The notes: a model not told the origin generated them from the letters alone. Shown: positions 1-9,407, numbered from the stretch's first letter. The stretch: DNA of 64,000 bases from Sphingomonas sp. HMP9 (GCF_013374115.1 NZ_AP022673.1:834501-898500); one strand, 5' to 3'. Program-made: numbers and translations.

Positions 1-1923
1 TTGCAGAACCTGAACCAGGCGCTCCGGTTCGTCGCGGGCGTGACCCCCGAGACGCGGGGATCGAGCGGCGAGGTCTATGACCAGTTCAAGCTGCGCGGCT
101 TCGATGCGCCGGTCTATCTGGACGGCCTGAAGCAGTTCGGCAGCCCGACCGGCTATGCCGTCCCGCAGGTCGACGTCTCGCGTCTCGACCGGATCGAGGT
201 CATCAAGGGACCAGCATCGGTATTGTACGGCCAGTCGAGCCCAGGCGGCCTCGTTGCGGAATCGAGCAAGCTTCCGCTCGACCAGGCGCTCTACGGCGCG
301 ATCAGTGGTACCTATGGCAATTACGATCTCTACCGCGTCGATGCCGACATCGGTGGCCGGGCGGGCGAAGGCGTCCTCTGGCGGATCAACGGGAGCGCGA
401 ATGGCGCCGACACACAGCAGAAGTTCGGCAAGCGCGAGCGCCAGACGATATCGGCCGCGGTGACTGCCGGCGCGGGCAGTTCCACCAGCTTCACGCTGCT
501 CGGCGCCTACTCGCATGATCCGTACAACGGTGACTACGGCGTGTTCCCGGCCAGCGGCACGCTGCTCAGCAACCCGAACGGCAAGTTGCCGACCAGCTTC
601 GACGGTGGCGAGGCGGGTAACCGCTTCAGCCGTGAACAGGCCGCGCTGACCTACATCTTCCGGCATGATTTCGGCGGCGGCTGGGCGTTCCGCTCGTCGG
701 GCCGCTATCAGTATGTGAAGTCGGCGCTCGGGCTGATCTATACCGCAGGCGGCCTCGACACGGCCGACCCGACGCAGCAGACTTTCAGCCGCGCGTCCTA
801 CGCAACCCGCGAGCAGCTCAACAACTGGACGTTCGACAACCAACTGACCGGCACCGTGCAGACCGGCCCGATCAAGCACACGCTGCTGTTCGGCGTGGAT
901 CGCCAGGTCGCCCATTCGAGGGAGCTTGCCGCGTTCGGGGTCGCACCGTCGCTCAACGGCTTTGCCCTGGTCTACGGCACGGTGACGGTTCCGACGACGC
1001 CGGAGCAGATCGGTGGCCAGTTTCAGACCAATGTGCAGCAGCGTCAGCAGGGCGTCTACGCGCAGGACCAGATGGCGCTCGGCGACTTACGCGTGGTCCT
1101 GAGCGGGCGGCAGGATTGGGCGCGTGCGCATCAGGACGGGCGTAGCGCCAAACACGACGAGAAATTCACCTATCGTGCGGCCGCACTCTACACGCTTCCG
1201 TTCGGTCTTGCGCCGTATGTGAGCTATTCGACGTCGTTCGAACAGCAAGCCAGTCCGATCACGCAGAGCGACGGCCGACCTGGGCTTGCCGACCCTTCGC
1301 TCGGCAAGCAGATCGAGGCCGGTGCGAAATTCTCGATTCCTGGAACGCAAATCCTGCTGTCCGGCGCGTGGTTCCGTATCGACCAGACCAACGTCTTGAC
1401 GTCCACGCCCAATTTCAGCGTGTCCCGGCAGACCGGCGGCGTTCGTTCGCAAGGCGTCGAGTTCGAAGGGAGCGCCCCCCTGCCCTACGGCTTCAACGCC
1501 CGTGTCGCGTTCAGCCGGCAGCGCGTCGAGGTTACCAGCGATGCCGATGCTCCGGCCCGGGTCGGTCGCGGACTTGAGACCGTTGGTCGTGGCGGCACGT
1601 CGGCCTATCTCGACTGGGCGCCTCGCGGCGGTGGTCTCGAAGGTCTGACCATTGGCGGCGCAGTGCGACATGTCGATCAGGTCTATGCAGGCGTCACGCC
1701 AGACGAGACCGTTGGCCGCAGCAGCCCGTCATACACCGTCTATGATGCGCTGATCCGCTATGACCTGGAGAAGTTCGCGCCTTCGCTGCGGGGTCTGAGC
1801 CTGGCGGTCAACGGTGCCAACATCTTCGACAAGAAGTATTTGACGTCGTGCTTCGCCAACTACAATTGGTGCTGGTACGGCAACCGCCGCACCGTCCAGG
1901 CGACGATCGGCTATCGTTTCTGA
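1..1923 (+). CDS. TonB-dependent siderophore receptor, 5' truncated by the window edge
   Basis: Outer-membrane receptor that would import a ferric siderophore with energy from TonB-ExbBD. The visible 640 residues begin inside the plug domain: LRGFDAPVYLDGL and RLDRIEVIKGPASVLYGQ are the plug motifs that precede the barrel in FhuA/FpvA-type receptors. The rest is barrel, ending in the aromatic-terminated strand TIGYRF. A paired-cysteine segment near the end (SCFANYNWCWYGNRR) is typical of ferrichrome/pyoverdine-type receptors. The signal peptide, TonB box and true start lie upstream of base 1, so the TTG at base 1 is only an open-frame boundary. Substrate is not determinable. The family call is firm. 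Confidence 0.9.
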   Translation: MQNLNQALRFVAGVTPETRGSSGEVYDQFKLRGFDAPVYLDGLKQFGSPTGYAVPQVDVSRLDRIEVIKGPASVLYGQSSPGGLVAESSKLPLDQALYGAISGTYGNYDLYRVDADIGGRAGEGVLWRINGSANGADTQQKFGKRERQTISAAVTAGAGSSTSFTLLGAYSHDPYNGDYGVFPASGTLLSNPNGKLPTSFDGGEAGNRFSREQAALTYIFRHDFGGGWAFRSSGRYQYVKSALGLIYTAGGLDTADPTQQTFSRASYATREQLNNWTFDNQLTGTVQTGPIKHTLLFGVDRQVAHSRELAAFGVAPSLNGFALVYGTVTVPTTPEQIGGQFQTNVQQRQQGVYAQDQMALGDLRVVLSGRQDWARAHQDGRSAKHDEKFTYRAAALYTLPFGLAPYVSYSTSFEQQASPITQSDGRPGLADPSLGKQIEAGAKFSIPGTQILLSGAWFRIDQTNVLTSTPNFSVSRQTGGVRSQGVEFEGSAPLPYGFNARVAFSRQRVEVTSDADAPARVGRGLETVGRGGTSAYLDWAPRGGGLEGLTIGGAVRHVDQVYAGVTPDETVGRSSPSYTVYDALIRYDLEKFAPSLRGLSLAVNGANIFDKKYLTSCFANYNWCWYGNRRTVQATIGYRF

Positions 1924-2033
1924 GCCGATGCGCTCGTCCGCGATCGAACCCTTGCTTGGATATCGATCGCGGCAGCGCGGACTGCCGCCAAGGATCGGGC
2001 GACCTGACCGTCCCTACGCGGTATGCGGGCGAG

Positions 2034-2669
2034 ATGGCACCGATACTCTACAGCTTCCGACGCTGCCCCTATGCGATGCGCGCGCGGCTCGCGATCGCGG
2101 CGAACGATCGTCGTGTTGCACTTCGCGAGATCGTCTTGCGCGAAAAGCCGGCGGCGATGCTCGACGCGTCGCCCAAGGGAACCGTGCCGGTGCTCGTGCT
2201 GCCGGACGGGACGGTGATCGACCAGAGCCTCGATATCATGCGCTGGGCGTGCGCAAACACGGGCGATGCCGCGTGGCCGACCGGTAACGACGCGGGGTTG
2301 ATCGCGGTGAACGACGGTGAGTTCAAACACCATCTCGACCGCTACAAATATGCCGACCGCTACGATGTCGATCCGATCGAGCACCGGGCCGCCGCAACGG
2401 GCTTGCTCCGCGACCTGGACGAAAGGCTCCGCGCTTCGGCCAGTCTCGGCAGCAGCGCGCAGTCGATGACCGATCTCGCGATCATGCCGTTCGTTCGTCA
2501 GTTCGCACAAACCGATCGATCCTATTTCGACGGCCTGCCTTTCGCGCGGCTACAGGCGTGGCTGGCGATGCACCTCGCATCGCCGCTGTTCGCGCGGGTC
2601 ATGATACGCCCGGCGGCGTGGCAGCCGGGCGATCCTCCGCTGTCGTTCCCGACGACGGACGCGCATTAG
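2034..2669 (+). CDS. Glutathione S-transferase family protein
   Basis: A 211-residue cytosolic GST-like protein. The N-terminus (PILYSFRRCPYAMRAR) is a thioredoxin-fold GST domain with a CPYA motif, Cys11 standing where glutaredoxins and omega-type GSTs have the catalytic cysteine. The cis-proline segment (KGTVPVLVLPDGTVIDQSL) binds glutathione in this fold. The C-terminal helical domain is less conserved but has the usual DLAIMPFVRQF stretch. The frame is open far upstream into the receptor gene, but the ATG at 2034 puts the domain at its normal position. It follows the receptor by about 110 bp on the same strand. Reaction and substrate are unknown. Confidence 0.85.
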   Translation: MAPILYSFRRCPYAMRARLAIAANDRRVALREIVLREKPAAMLDASPKGTVPVLVLPDGTVIDQSLDIMRWACANTGDAAWPTGNDAGLIAVNDGEFKHHLDRYKYADRYDVDPIEHRAAATGLLRDLDERLRASASLGSSAQSMTDLAIMPFVRQFAQTDRSYFDGLPFARLQAWLAMHLASPLFARVMIRPAAWQPGDPPLSFPTTDAH

Positions 2670-2693
2670 GGGCTCCGGCAAACCCGGAGCCCC
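2669..2693. terminator. Bidirectional hairpin terminator
   Basis: A perfect 10-bp stem, GGGGCTCCGG and CCGGAGCCCC, around a 5-base loop sits between the converging GST gene and TonB receptor gene. It begins at the last base of the GST stop codon. There is no strong T-tract, so efficiency is uncertain. Confidence 0.7.
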
Positions 2694-2702
2694 CTGCCCG
2701 CA

Positions 2703-5117
2703 TCAGAAGCCGACGCTGATCGTCCCGAACACCTGGCGCGGTGCAACCGGGAACTGGTTGAACGTCCCGCTCGCCGCACCGATGCTCAGCGTCGAAGCGG
2801 CGCGCTTGTTGGTGATGTTGGTGACGTTCAGGCTAACCGTCGCGGTGCGGACGATCTGGCCTTCCGACAGCGGCACGCGCGCGGCGATGCGGCCGGATAG
2901 CGTGAAGTAGGACGGCACCGACAGGTCGTTGGTATAGGTGGCGAACCGCTTGCCGATATAGTCGCCGACCAGTTGCGCGTCGAAGATTCCGTAGTTCGCG
3001 GACGCGGTGAACTTGTTGAGCCAGTCGGGGCTTCCCGGCACCTTCTTGCCTGCGGTCGCGACCGTGCTCGTCCCGCTGATGTAGTTCTCCTCGTAGCGCG
3101 AGTTGTTGTACGACAGCGCATCGTAGAACGAGAAGTGCGACCCGAACCGGAACGTACCGGCGACGTCGAACCCATCGGTCTTCACCGCACCGACGTTCTG
3201 CAGGATCGCTGCACCGCTGACGACCGCGGTCACCACCGGCGTCGGGCTGATCCCGAGCAGGCGGTTGCTGAAATCGACATGATAGACGCTGATCTGGCCA
3301 TCGAAACCCGTGAGCGGGCCAAGGTTCAGCGCGTGGTGCGAGCGAAGCCCGGCTTCATAGGTCCAGCTCGTCTCGGGCTCGACGTCCTGCTTGAACAGGT
3401 CGAACGCCGCCTGGCTGCCAAGCGCGAAGGGCGACAGGCCCGCCGCGGCGCTGGTCTGGAACTGGCGGATGTTCTTCTGGACGTTGACGAACACCTGTTC
3501 GTTGTCCGTGGCATCCCACAGCCCGCCAAGCTGTGGCAGGAAGTATTTGTGCGTGTCGATCTTGCCGACCGGCAGCGCGACCGAGCCGGTGAACGAGCCC
3601 GGGATCGGCTGCGTCGGCACGCGCTGCGACGCGTTCTGGAACGTGCTCTTGACGCCGCCCAGGATCGTGAGCGTGCGCAAGACCTTCCAGCTATCCTGGA
3701 TATGCGCCTGGTATTCGTCGACGCGGACTTCGCTGTGATATTGCGTGATCAGCGGCGTCAGCTCTTCGCGCGGACGCTGGTACGGCGTGCTCGGATCGTT
3801 GACCGGGAACGGATACCACCGGCGATAGGCGGATGAGCTCTGATGCTCGTACCAGGCACCGAACTCGACGTGATGCGCGCCGAGATCGAGCGCGACGGTC
3901 GAGACGAGGCCGCCGCGATCGATCCGGTATTCTGTGGTGCGCGTCGCAAGGCCGGAGCCGCCGAACACCGACGTCAGGTTCTGGCCGGGGTAGTAGAACG
4001 AGAACAGCTTGGGCAGGCCGGCGACGTCGATCGGGCCGCCGATGACGCCCACGCCGTCATTGTGGTGATAATAGGCCTGGTTCGAGAAGGTCACGCGGTC
4101 GCTGACGTTCCAGTCGTATTTGACGTAGCCGAGATAGTCGGTGCGGGCGGCGACGCCGTAGTAATTGCGGTAGTTCGCCCCGTCCGCCTTGTACGCACCG
4201 GAGTTGAGATACGTCAGCATCTCGTTGAAATTGGGGTAGACGAACGGGCGGACGTACGGCGCGGTCGCTTGCGTTGCCGTCGTGATGACGGTCGAATCCT
4301 CATTCGGCTCGGTCTTGTCCGAGAAGGCGCCGTACAGCGTCAGCTTGCCGTTCGAATCATCGTGGACGAACTTGGCATTGGCCTGATAGCCGCCCTGGAT
4401 ACCGTTGAAATCCCAGGCCTTCGCCTTCTGACGCGACCCCGAAATGTAGAACGCGTTGCCGTTGCCGAGATCGCCGCTGTCGATCCGCGCGAACAGCCGC
4501 GAGGTCGAGTGGCTGCCAAGCGTCTGGTCGATCTGAACCCCGAGATCCTTCCGCGGATCGCTCGAAAAGGTATCGATCGTGCCGCCGAGATTGCTGGTCG
4601 ACGCGGTCCCGAGATCGCCCGCACCACTGGCCAGCGTGACGCGCGAGACGTTCTCCGAGATGATCGCACGTTGCGGCGACAAGCCGTTGTAATTGCCGTA
4701 ATTCTGGTCGCCGAGCGGCAGGCCATCGAGCGTGTAGCCAAGCTGCTGCGCGTTGAAGCCGTGGACGAACAGCGAGATGTTCTGCTCGTTATTGCCCCAA
4801 GGATCAGCGGTCAGGAACGTGACACCCGGCAGCGTCTGGAGCGCCTTCAAGGGACTGACGCCGGGAAGGATCTTCTGCATATCGACGCCGCTGACCTGCG
4901 TCACAGACCGCGTGTTGGCGCCGGTGACGACGATCGTGTCGTCCTGCCCGGCGGGCGGGGTTGCCGGATCGGCGGGATCGACCACCGGTGCGGGCGACCC
5001 CGGCGCCGCGTCCTTGGCCACCAGCGACTGCGCCGTGGCGGCGACCGGTACGCCGTACGCGACCAGACCAACAGCGCCGCACAACAGCCGCGCGGCCGCA
5101 CGAGAAAACATCGTCAT
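2703..5117 (-). CDS. TonB-dependent receptor (candidate Pho-regulated)
   Basis: An 804-residue outer-membrane TonB-dependent receptor. It has an N-terminal signal peptide (hydrophobic stretch about residues 7-29, ending ATAQ), a TonB-box-like DDTIVVTG, a plug (FVHGFNAQQLGYTLDGLPLGD) and a C-terminal barrel ending GTISVGF. It is closely related to the receptor at 39185-41581: both share SPLKAL..LPGV, RAIISENV and GTASTSNLGG. The ATG at 5117 has a GGGG ribosome-binding stretch upstream. A three-repeat Pho-box-like array lies about 60 bp before the start, so the cargo may be a phosphorus compound; this is inference. It converges on the GST gene across a hairpin. Confidence 0.9.
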   Translation of the reverse strand: MTMFSRAAARLLCGAVGLVAYGVPVAATAQSLVAKDAAPGSPAPVVDPADPATPPAGQDDTIVVTGANTRSVTQVSGVDMQKILPGVSPLKALQTLPGVTFLTADPWGNNEQNISLFVHGFNAQQLGYTLDGLPLGDQNYGNYNGLSPQRAIISENVSRVTLASGAGDLGTASTSNLGGTIDTFSSDPRKDLGVQIDQTLGSHSTSRLFARIDSGDLGNGNAFYISGSRQKAKAWDFNGIQGGYQANAKFVHDDSNGKLTLYGAFSDKTEPNEDSTVITTATQATAPYVRPFVYPNFNEMLTYLNSGAYKADGANYRNYYGVAARTDYLGYVKYDWNVSDRVTFSNQAYYHHNDGVGVIGGPIDVAGLPKLFSFYYPGQNLTSVFGGSGLATRTTEYRIDRGGLVSTVALDLGAHHVEFGAWYEHQSSSAYRRWYPFPVNDPSTPYQRPREELTPLITQYHSEVRVDEYQAHIQDSWKVLRTLTILGGVKSTFQNASQRVPTQPIPGSFTGSVALPVGKIDTHKYFLPQLGGLWDATDNEQVFVNVQKNIRQFQTSAAAGLSPFALGSQAAFDLFKQDVEPETSWTYEAGLRSHHALNLGPLTGFDGQISVYHVDFSNRLLGISPTPVVTAVVSGAAILQNVGAVKTDGFDVAGTFRFGSHFSFYDALSYNNSRYEENYISGTSTVATAGKKVPGSPDWLNKFTASANYGIFDAQLVGDYIGKRFATYTNDLSVPSYFTLSGRIAARVPLSEGQIVRTATVSLNVTNITNKRAASTLSIGAASGTFNQFPVAPRQVFGTISVGF

Positions 5118-5180
5118 TCTTGAAAACCCCTAGCGAGATCGATCGATCGTCACTCCCGGGGCTGCGCCTATTGTCACTGC

Positions 5181-5209
5181 GAGACAGTCGGATGACCGTT
5201 ACGCGACAG
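5181..5209 (-). promoter_or_regulatory. Candidate tandem Pho box (PhoB site)
   Basis: Read on the minus strand there are three 7-base units at exact 11-base spacing: CTGTCGC, CGGTCAT and CTGTCTC. The PhoB consensus is two CTGTCAT-like repeats separated by 4 bases, and each unit differs from CTGTCAT or CTGTCAC at one position. A possible -10 (TGACAAT) follows 4 bases after the last unit. The array ends about 63 bp before the receptor ATG at 5117. Confidence 0.6.
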
Positions 5210-5262
5210 TTTTAATATGGTGCGGTGCGGCGAGCCAAATGACCGCCGCACCGCTGGCTGTG

Positions 5263-7398
5263 TTACTTGGCGCCCCCCGTCAGGCCGCGGTCTTCCAACA
5301 TCGGGCCGATATCGGGATCCTTGCCGTAGAACGCCTTGAACATGGGCGCATAGTCTTGCGTATGCCCCTTAGACAGGATCATGTCGCGGAAGCGCTGGCC
5401 GTTTGCGCGCGTGAGCCCGCCATGGGCCATGAACCAGGCGTATGCATCGTTGTCGAGCATCTGCGTCCACAGATACGCGTAATAGCCGGCCGCATAGCCA
5501 CCCGCCCAGATGTGCGCGAAATAGCTGGTGCGATAGCGCGGCGGCACGTCCTTCGTGTCGAGGCCCATCGAGTTCAGCGCCTTGGTCTCGAACGCGTCGA
5601 CATCCTGCGGCCCGGCCGACGCCGGCAGCGAATGCCAGTCCTGATCGAGTGTCGCGGCCGCAACCAGTTCGCCCAGTTCATAGCCCTGGTTGAACTTCGC
5701 CGCGTTCTTGATCTTCGTGACCAGCGCCTGCGGCATCACCGCACCGCTGCGATAATCCTTGGCATAGTTCGCGAACACCTTGGGATCGAGCGCCCAATGC
5801 TCGTTGAACTGCGACGGGAACTCGACCCAGTCGCGCGCGGTGTTGGTGCCCGACACCAAAGGATAGGTCTGGTTCGCGAACAGACCGTGCAGCGCATGGC
5901 CGAATTCGTGGAACATCGTCGTCACGTCGTCGAACGTGATCAGCGCGGGCTGGCCCGGCGCCGGCTTGGTGAAGTTACCCACGTTATAGACGACCGGCTT
6001 GGTCTTGAAGAGCTTCGACTGGCCGACGAAGTTCGACATCCACGCGCCGCCCGCCTTGTTGTCGCGCTTCCAATAGTCGAAATACATCAGCCCCAGTTCG
6101 GAACCGTCCTTGTCGTAGACAGTGAAGACGCGGATGTCCGGCTGATAGGTCGGGATGTCGCGGCGTTCCTTGAAGGTGACGCCGTAGAGCTGGTTGGCGG
6201 CGAAGAACACGCCGTCCTGCAACACGCGGCCGATCTCGAAATACGGCTTCAGCTCGTTCTGGTCGAGGTCGTACTTGGCTTTGCGCACCTTGTCCGAATA
6301 GAAATCCCAGTCGGACGGCGCGAGCGGGAACGAGGCGCCGGTCGCGTCGATCGTCTTCTGCAACTCGGCGGCCTCGCGGCGCTGCTCGGCGGCGGTGGCA
6401 GGAACGAGCTGCGTCATGAAACCCTTTGCCGCCGCCGGCGTCTTGGCCATCTGATCGTACAGCGAATAGGCGGCATAGTTCGGATAGCCGAGCAGCTGCG
6501 CCTTCTGCGCGCGCAACTGCGCGATCGTCCGGATCAGCGCACGCGTATCGTTCGCGTCGCCGCGTTGCGACCGGTTCCAGCTCTTCTCGAACAGCGCGGC
6601 GCGGGTCGCGCGGTCGGTCAGCGAGGCGAGCGCGGGCTGCTGCGTCGTGTTCTGCAGCGACAGGACGTATTTGCCGGGCATCCCGCGCTCCTTCGCGCCT
6701 TCCGCCGCCGCGGCGATCTCGGCCTCGCTCAGGCCGGCGAGCTTCGCCTTGTCGTTGACCACGAGCGCGCCCGCCTTGGTGCCCGCGAGCAGCTTCTGCT
6801 GAAAGTCGGTCGTCGCGGTCGAGATCTGCGTGTTGAGCAACCGTAGCTTGGCCTTGTCGGCGTCGTTCAACTGCGCGCCGGCGTGGAGGAAGTCGCTGTG
6901 GTAGATCTCCAGCACCTGGCGCTGCTCGGCATCGAGACCGAGCGAGTCCTTCTTTGCATAAAGCGCCTGGACGCGTGCGAAGAGCTTGGGATCGAGATAG
7001 ATCGCGTCGCTATGCTGCGCGAGCTTGGGCGCCTCCGCGGACCGCACTGCGTCGAGTGCGTCATTGGTGTTCGCCTGCGATACGCCGAAGAACGCCTGGC
7101 TCGCGCGATCGAGCGTCCGGCCGGAGCGTTCCATCGCCTCGATCGTGTTGGCGAAGGTTGGCGCGGCGGGGTTGTTAGCTATCGCCTTCATCTCGACGAT
7201 CTGCTCGGCCATGCCCTGCTCGAGCGCAGGCTGATAGTCGGCATCGGTGATCTGGTCGAAGCGCGGCGCTTGGAACGGCAGCGTGCTGGGCACGGTCAGC
7301 GGGTTGACGCGGGAGGGTTTGGCGGGGGTTTGCGCGGACGCGGCGCTGGCGATGCAGCAGAGAATGGCGGCGGAACGAAGCAGGCTGGAACGCGACAT
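5263..7398 (-). CDS. M3 family oligopeptidase (peptidyl-dipeptidase Dcp-like), exported
   Basis: Zinc metallopeptidase that cleaves short peptides, of the M3/thimet family; length (711 residues) and architecture match peptidyl-dipeptidase Dcp. The catalytic zinc motif HEFGH is at residues 497-501 in the context TMFHEFGHALHGLF. A cleavable signal peptide (LLRSAAILCCIASAASA) marks it as periplasmic, unlike the cytosolic E. coli Dcp. C-terminal signature stretches such as FAHIWAGGYAAGYYAYLW are intact. The gene stands alone: its upstream region of about 140 bp is shared with the divergent small acidic gene, and the TonB receptor promoter lies downstream. The choice between Dcp and oligopeptidase A is from overall resemblance. 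Confidence 0.88.
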   Translation of the reverse strand: MSRSSLLRSAAILCCIASAASAQTPAKPSRVNPLTVPSTLPFQAPRFDQITDADYQPALEQGMAEQIVEMKAIANNPAAPTFANTIEAMERSGRTLDRASQAFFGVSQANTNDALDAVRSAEAPKLAQHSDAIYLDPKLFARVQALYAKKDSLGLDAEQRQVLEIYHSDFLHAGAQLNDADKAKLRLLNTQISTATTDFQQKLLAGTKAGALVVNDKAKLAGLSEAEIAAAAEGAKERGMPGKYVLSLQNTTQQPALASLTDRATRAALFEKSWNRSQRGDANDTRALIRTIAQLRAQKAQLLGYPNYAAYSLYDQMAKTPAAAKGFMTQLVPATAAEQRREAAELQKTIDATGASFPLAPSDWDFYSDKVRKAKYDLDQNELKPYFEIGRVLQDGVFFAANQLYGVTFKERRDIPTYQPDIRVFTVYDKDGSELGLMYFDYWKRDNKAGGAWMSNFVGQSKLFKTKPVVYNVGNFTKPAPGQPALITFDDVTTMFHEFGHALHGLFANQTYPLVSGTNTARDWVEFPSQFNEHWALDPKVFANYAKDYRSGAVMPQALVTKIKNAAKFNQGYELGELVAAATLDQDWHSLPASAGPQDVDAFETKALNSMGLDTKDVPPRYRTSYFAHIWAGGYAAGYYAYLWTQMLDNDAYAWFMAHGGLTRANGQRFRDMILSKGHTQDYAPMFKAFYGKDPDIGPMLEDRGLTGGAK

Positions 7399-7542
7399 TG
7401 ACGACTCACAATGGCAGGAGTGATGCCCCTCTCATTGCCCTGCCCCAGCCCTTGTTACAATCGGTTAGCAAACCACCGGGTTGAGCGCTTGCGCTGTCGC
7501 GCGTGCGCAGGCAGTAGGCGGTCAAACCCCAGGAGTTCGGAC

Positions 7543-7812
7543 ATGGCAAATACCCTCGAAATCGATCAGGCGAGCGTCGTCGACAACGACATCCAGAAGC
7601 AGATCGAATTTTCCGGCGAGTTCGACGGCGACGAATATGAGTTCGCGGTCAAGTACGCGGTTCTGAAGGAACTGAGCGGCGACGAGCCCGAGGACGACGG
7701 CATCGAGCTGTTCAATCGCTTCAACGACGATATCGTCGATGCGTGCCTCGCGGCCATCGAGCGCAAGCCGAATGCGTCGACGATCATCGTCGACGAAGAC
7801 GACCTTGAATAA
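7543..7812 (+). CDS. Small acidic protein, DUF1488-like
   Basis: An 89-residue, strongly acidic protein beginning MANTLEIDQASV and ending IIVDEDDLE. The layout, a short beta-rich N-terminal half (IEFSGEFDGDEYEFAVKY) followed by a helical FNRFNDDIVDACLAAIER and a terminal strand, resembles DUF1488 proteins, whose function is unknown. The resemblance is from memory of the family pattern and is not secure. The ATG at 7543 is preceded by AGGAG with 6 bases between. It has no signal peptide or membrane segment. It is transcribed divergently from the M3 peptidase gene and converges on cobF. Confidence 0.65.
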   Translation: MANTLEIDQASVVDNDIQKQIEFSGEFDGDEYEFAVKYAVLKELSGDEPEDDGIELFNRFNDDIVDACLAAIERKPNASTIIVDEDDLE

Positions 7813-7827
7813 GCAACGATAAGGCGG

Positions 7828-7857
7828 CGATCGGCGACGTCTCGGACGCGCCGATCG
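7828..7857. terminator. Hairpin terminator between the small acidic gene and cobF
   Basis: A 9-bp stem, CGATCGGCG and CGCCGATCG, with a 12-base loop is followed on the plus strand by TTCCTTTC. It lies between two converging genes and could end both transcripts. Confidence 0.55.
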
Positions 7858-7884
7858 TTCCTTTCGCGTGACGTCTACCTTCGG

Positions 7885-8679
7885 TCATAAACCGAGCGAT
7901 ACGGGTCCAGTAGAGACGGCCGACCAGCCGGTGGCGCGGCGTAGAAGATAGATGTCCATGATCCAGCCATGCCGCTTGCGAAGCGCAGCACGTGTCTGGA
8001 TGATTTCGGCAGCGACGTCGTCCAGCGAGCCGGCGATCAGCGCCTGATGCGCCATCCCCAGATACGCACCCCACCATATCGAGATACCGGGCGGGTCCAG
8101 CGTCTGGAACGCGCAATCGCCGTCGAGCATGACTGCGATCGTATCGGCGTTCGCAGGCCACCCCCCTGCTCTCAACCTTCGCCCCGTCGTGATGACCACC
8201 GGCGCGCCGACAGTGTTCAACGGTATCGCATGTGCAGCGGTCAGGGCCTGCAGACTGGTGATCCCGGGTTCGACTTTCATGGTCATCGCCGAGCCATCCG
8301 CGCGCAGCCGATCGGCGATCCGAAGCGTGCTGTCGTACAGCGACGGATCGCCCCATACGAGCAGCGCAAGGCGGCCGCCGTTCGGCAGATGTCGTGCGAT
8401 CTCGTCTTTCCAGGCGACCGCGATCGCGTCGTGCCATTGGTCGACCGCACGCAGATACGGCGCGGCCGGGTCGCGGTCCGGCAGGTCGAACTCGACGACG
8501 CGCGTGGCACCGCTCAGAACGTCTGCGCAGATCGTGCGGCGTAGATCGATCAGGTCGGACTTCGCATCGCCCTTGCGCGGCAGCAGGATCAGGTCGGCGG
8601 CATTCATCGCGGCGATCGCGGCGCGGGTGAGGTGATCGGGGTTGCCGGTGCCAATGCCGATCAAGTGGAGGTCAATCAT
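7885..8679 (-). CDS. cobF: Precorrin-6A synthase (deacetylating) CobF
   Basis: Catalyses C1 methylation of precorrin-5 with release of acetate to give precorrin-6A, an aerobic-pathway-specific step using S-adenosylmethionine. The 264-residue protein has the tetrapyrrole methylase fold: N-terminal IDLHLIGIGTGNPDHLT, the SAM loop LLVWGDPSLYDST, and VEPGITSLQALTA in the middle. The start at 8679 overlaps the cobA stop by ATGA, so it is the last gene of the minus-strand run cobL-E-M-B-A-F. The presence of cobF together with cobG shows the oxygen-dependent pathway. Nothing unusual is seen in length or motifs. Confidence 0.95.
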   Translation of the reverse strand: MIDLHLIGIGTGNPDHLTRAAIAAMNAADLILLPRKGDAKSDLIDLRRTICADVLSGATRVVEFDLPDRDPAAPYLRAVDQWHDAIAVAWKDEIARHLPNGGRLALLVWGDPSLYDSTLRIADRLRADGSAMTMKVEPGITSLQALTAAHAIPLNTVGAPVVITTGRRLRAGGWPANADTIAVMLDGDCAFQTLDPPGISIWWGAYLGMAHQALIAGSLDDVAAEIIQTRAALRKRHGWIMDIYLLRRATGWSAVSTGPVSLGL

Positions 8680-9407
8680 TCCTCGGTCTCGTCTTCCATC
8701 AGCGGACCGTAGAGGATCAGCGCAGGCTTGCCGGAGAAGCCGGCCTCCAGTTGGGCCGCGAGGCTTGCAATCGTCGAGCGCGTCAGCGACTGGTCGGGGT
8801 GGCCGACATTCTCGGCGATCAGCGCTGGCGTATCCGGGGAAAGCCCATGCTCGATCAGCGATGCGGCCAGCGCCGGGAAGGTTCGCTTCGGCATGAACAC
8901 GACCGTCGTCGCCTCGGCGTCGGCAAGCGCGGCCATGTTGCGCTGTTCGGGCAGGTCGCCGGTCACGTCGTGCCCCGTCACGAACTGGACGCGGCGGGCG
9001 CTGAGCCGGCGGGTGAGCGGGATCTGCGCGGCGGCGGCAGCGGCGCTGGCGGCACTGATGCCGGGGATGATCTCAAACGGTACCCCTGCAGCCCTGAGCG
9101 CGACGATCTCTTCTTCGAGGCGGCCGAACATGCCCGCGTCACCGGACTTGAGCCGGACGACACGGATACCGGTTTGGGCGTACTCGACGAGCAGTTGCGA
9201 AACATGCGCCTGGCTGGGCGAGGGGCGACCGGCACGCTTGCCGACCGCGACGAGGTCGGCACCGGGGCGGGCATGACCCAGAACCGCGCCGGACGACAGG
9301 TCGTCGAACAGCACCGCGTCCGCGGCCTGCAAGCGCGAGACCGCCTTCAACGTCAGGAGTTCGGGGTCGCCAGGTCCGGAGCCGACAAACGAGACAAAAC
9401 CGGTCAT
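8676..9407 (-). CDS. cobA: Uroporphyrinogen-III C-methyltransferase CobA
   Basis: Methylates uroporphyrinogen III at C2 and C7 with S-adenosylmethionine to make precorrin-2, the branch point for cobalamin and siroheme. The 243-residue protein has the family motifs VSFVGSGPGDPELLTLKA at the N-terminus, VRLKSGDAGMFGR for SAM binding and the loop IIPGISAASAAAA. It is a stand-alone CobA without a fused CysG dehydrogenase/ferrochelatase domain. It overlaps cobB upstream and cobF downstream by four bases each, which indicates translational coupling. Confidence 0.95.
   Translation of the reverse strand: MTGFVSFVGSGPGDPELLTLKAVSRLQAADAVLFDDLSSGAVLGHARPGADLVAVGKRAGRPSPSQAHVSQLLVEYAQTGIRVVRLKSGDAGMFGRLEEEIVALRAAGVPFEIIPGISAASAAAAAAQIPLTRRLSARRVQFVTGHDVTGDLPEQRNMAALADAEATTVVFMPKRTFPALAASLIEHGLSPDTPALIAENVGHPDQSLTRSTIASLAAQLEAGFSGKPALILYGPLMEDETEE

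Noticed and set aside
3843..5123. Long plus-strand open frame (426 codons) opposite the TonB receptor
   Set aside because: It is a GC-driven shadow: arginine- and aspartate-rich with no recognisable family, and the opposite strand has a clear receptor with signal peptide and plug motifs.
5239..6846. Plus-strand open frame (535 codons) opposite the M3 peptidase
   Set aside because: Composition is typical of an antisense shadow, and the minus strand carries the HEFGH peptidase.
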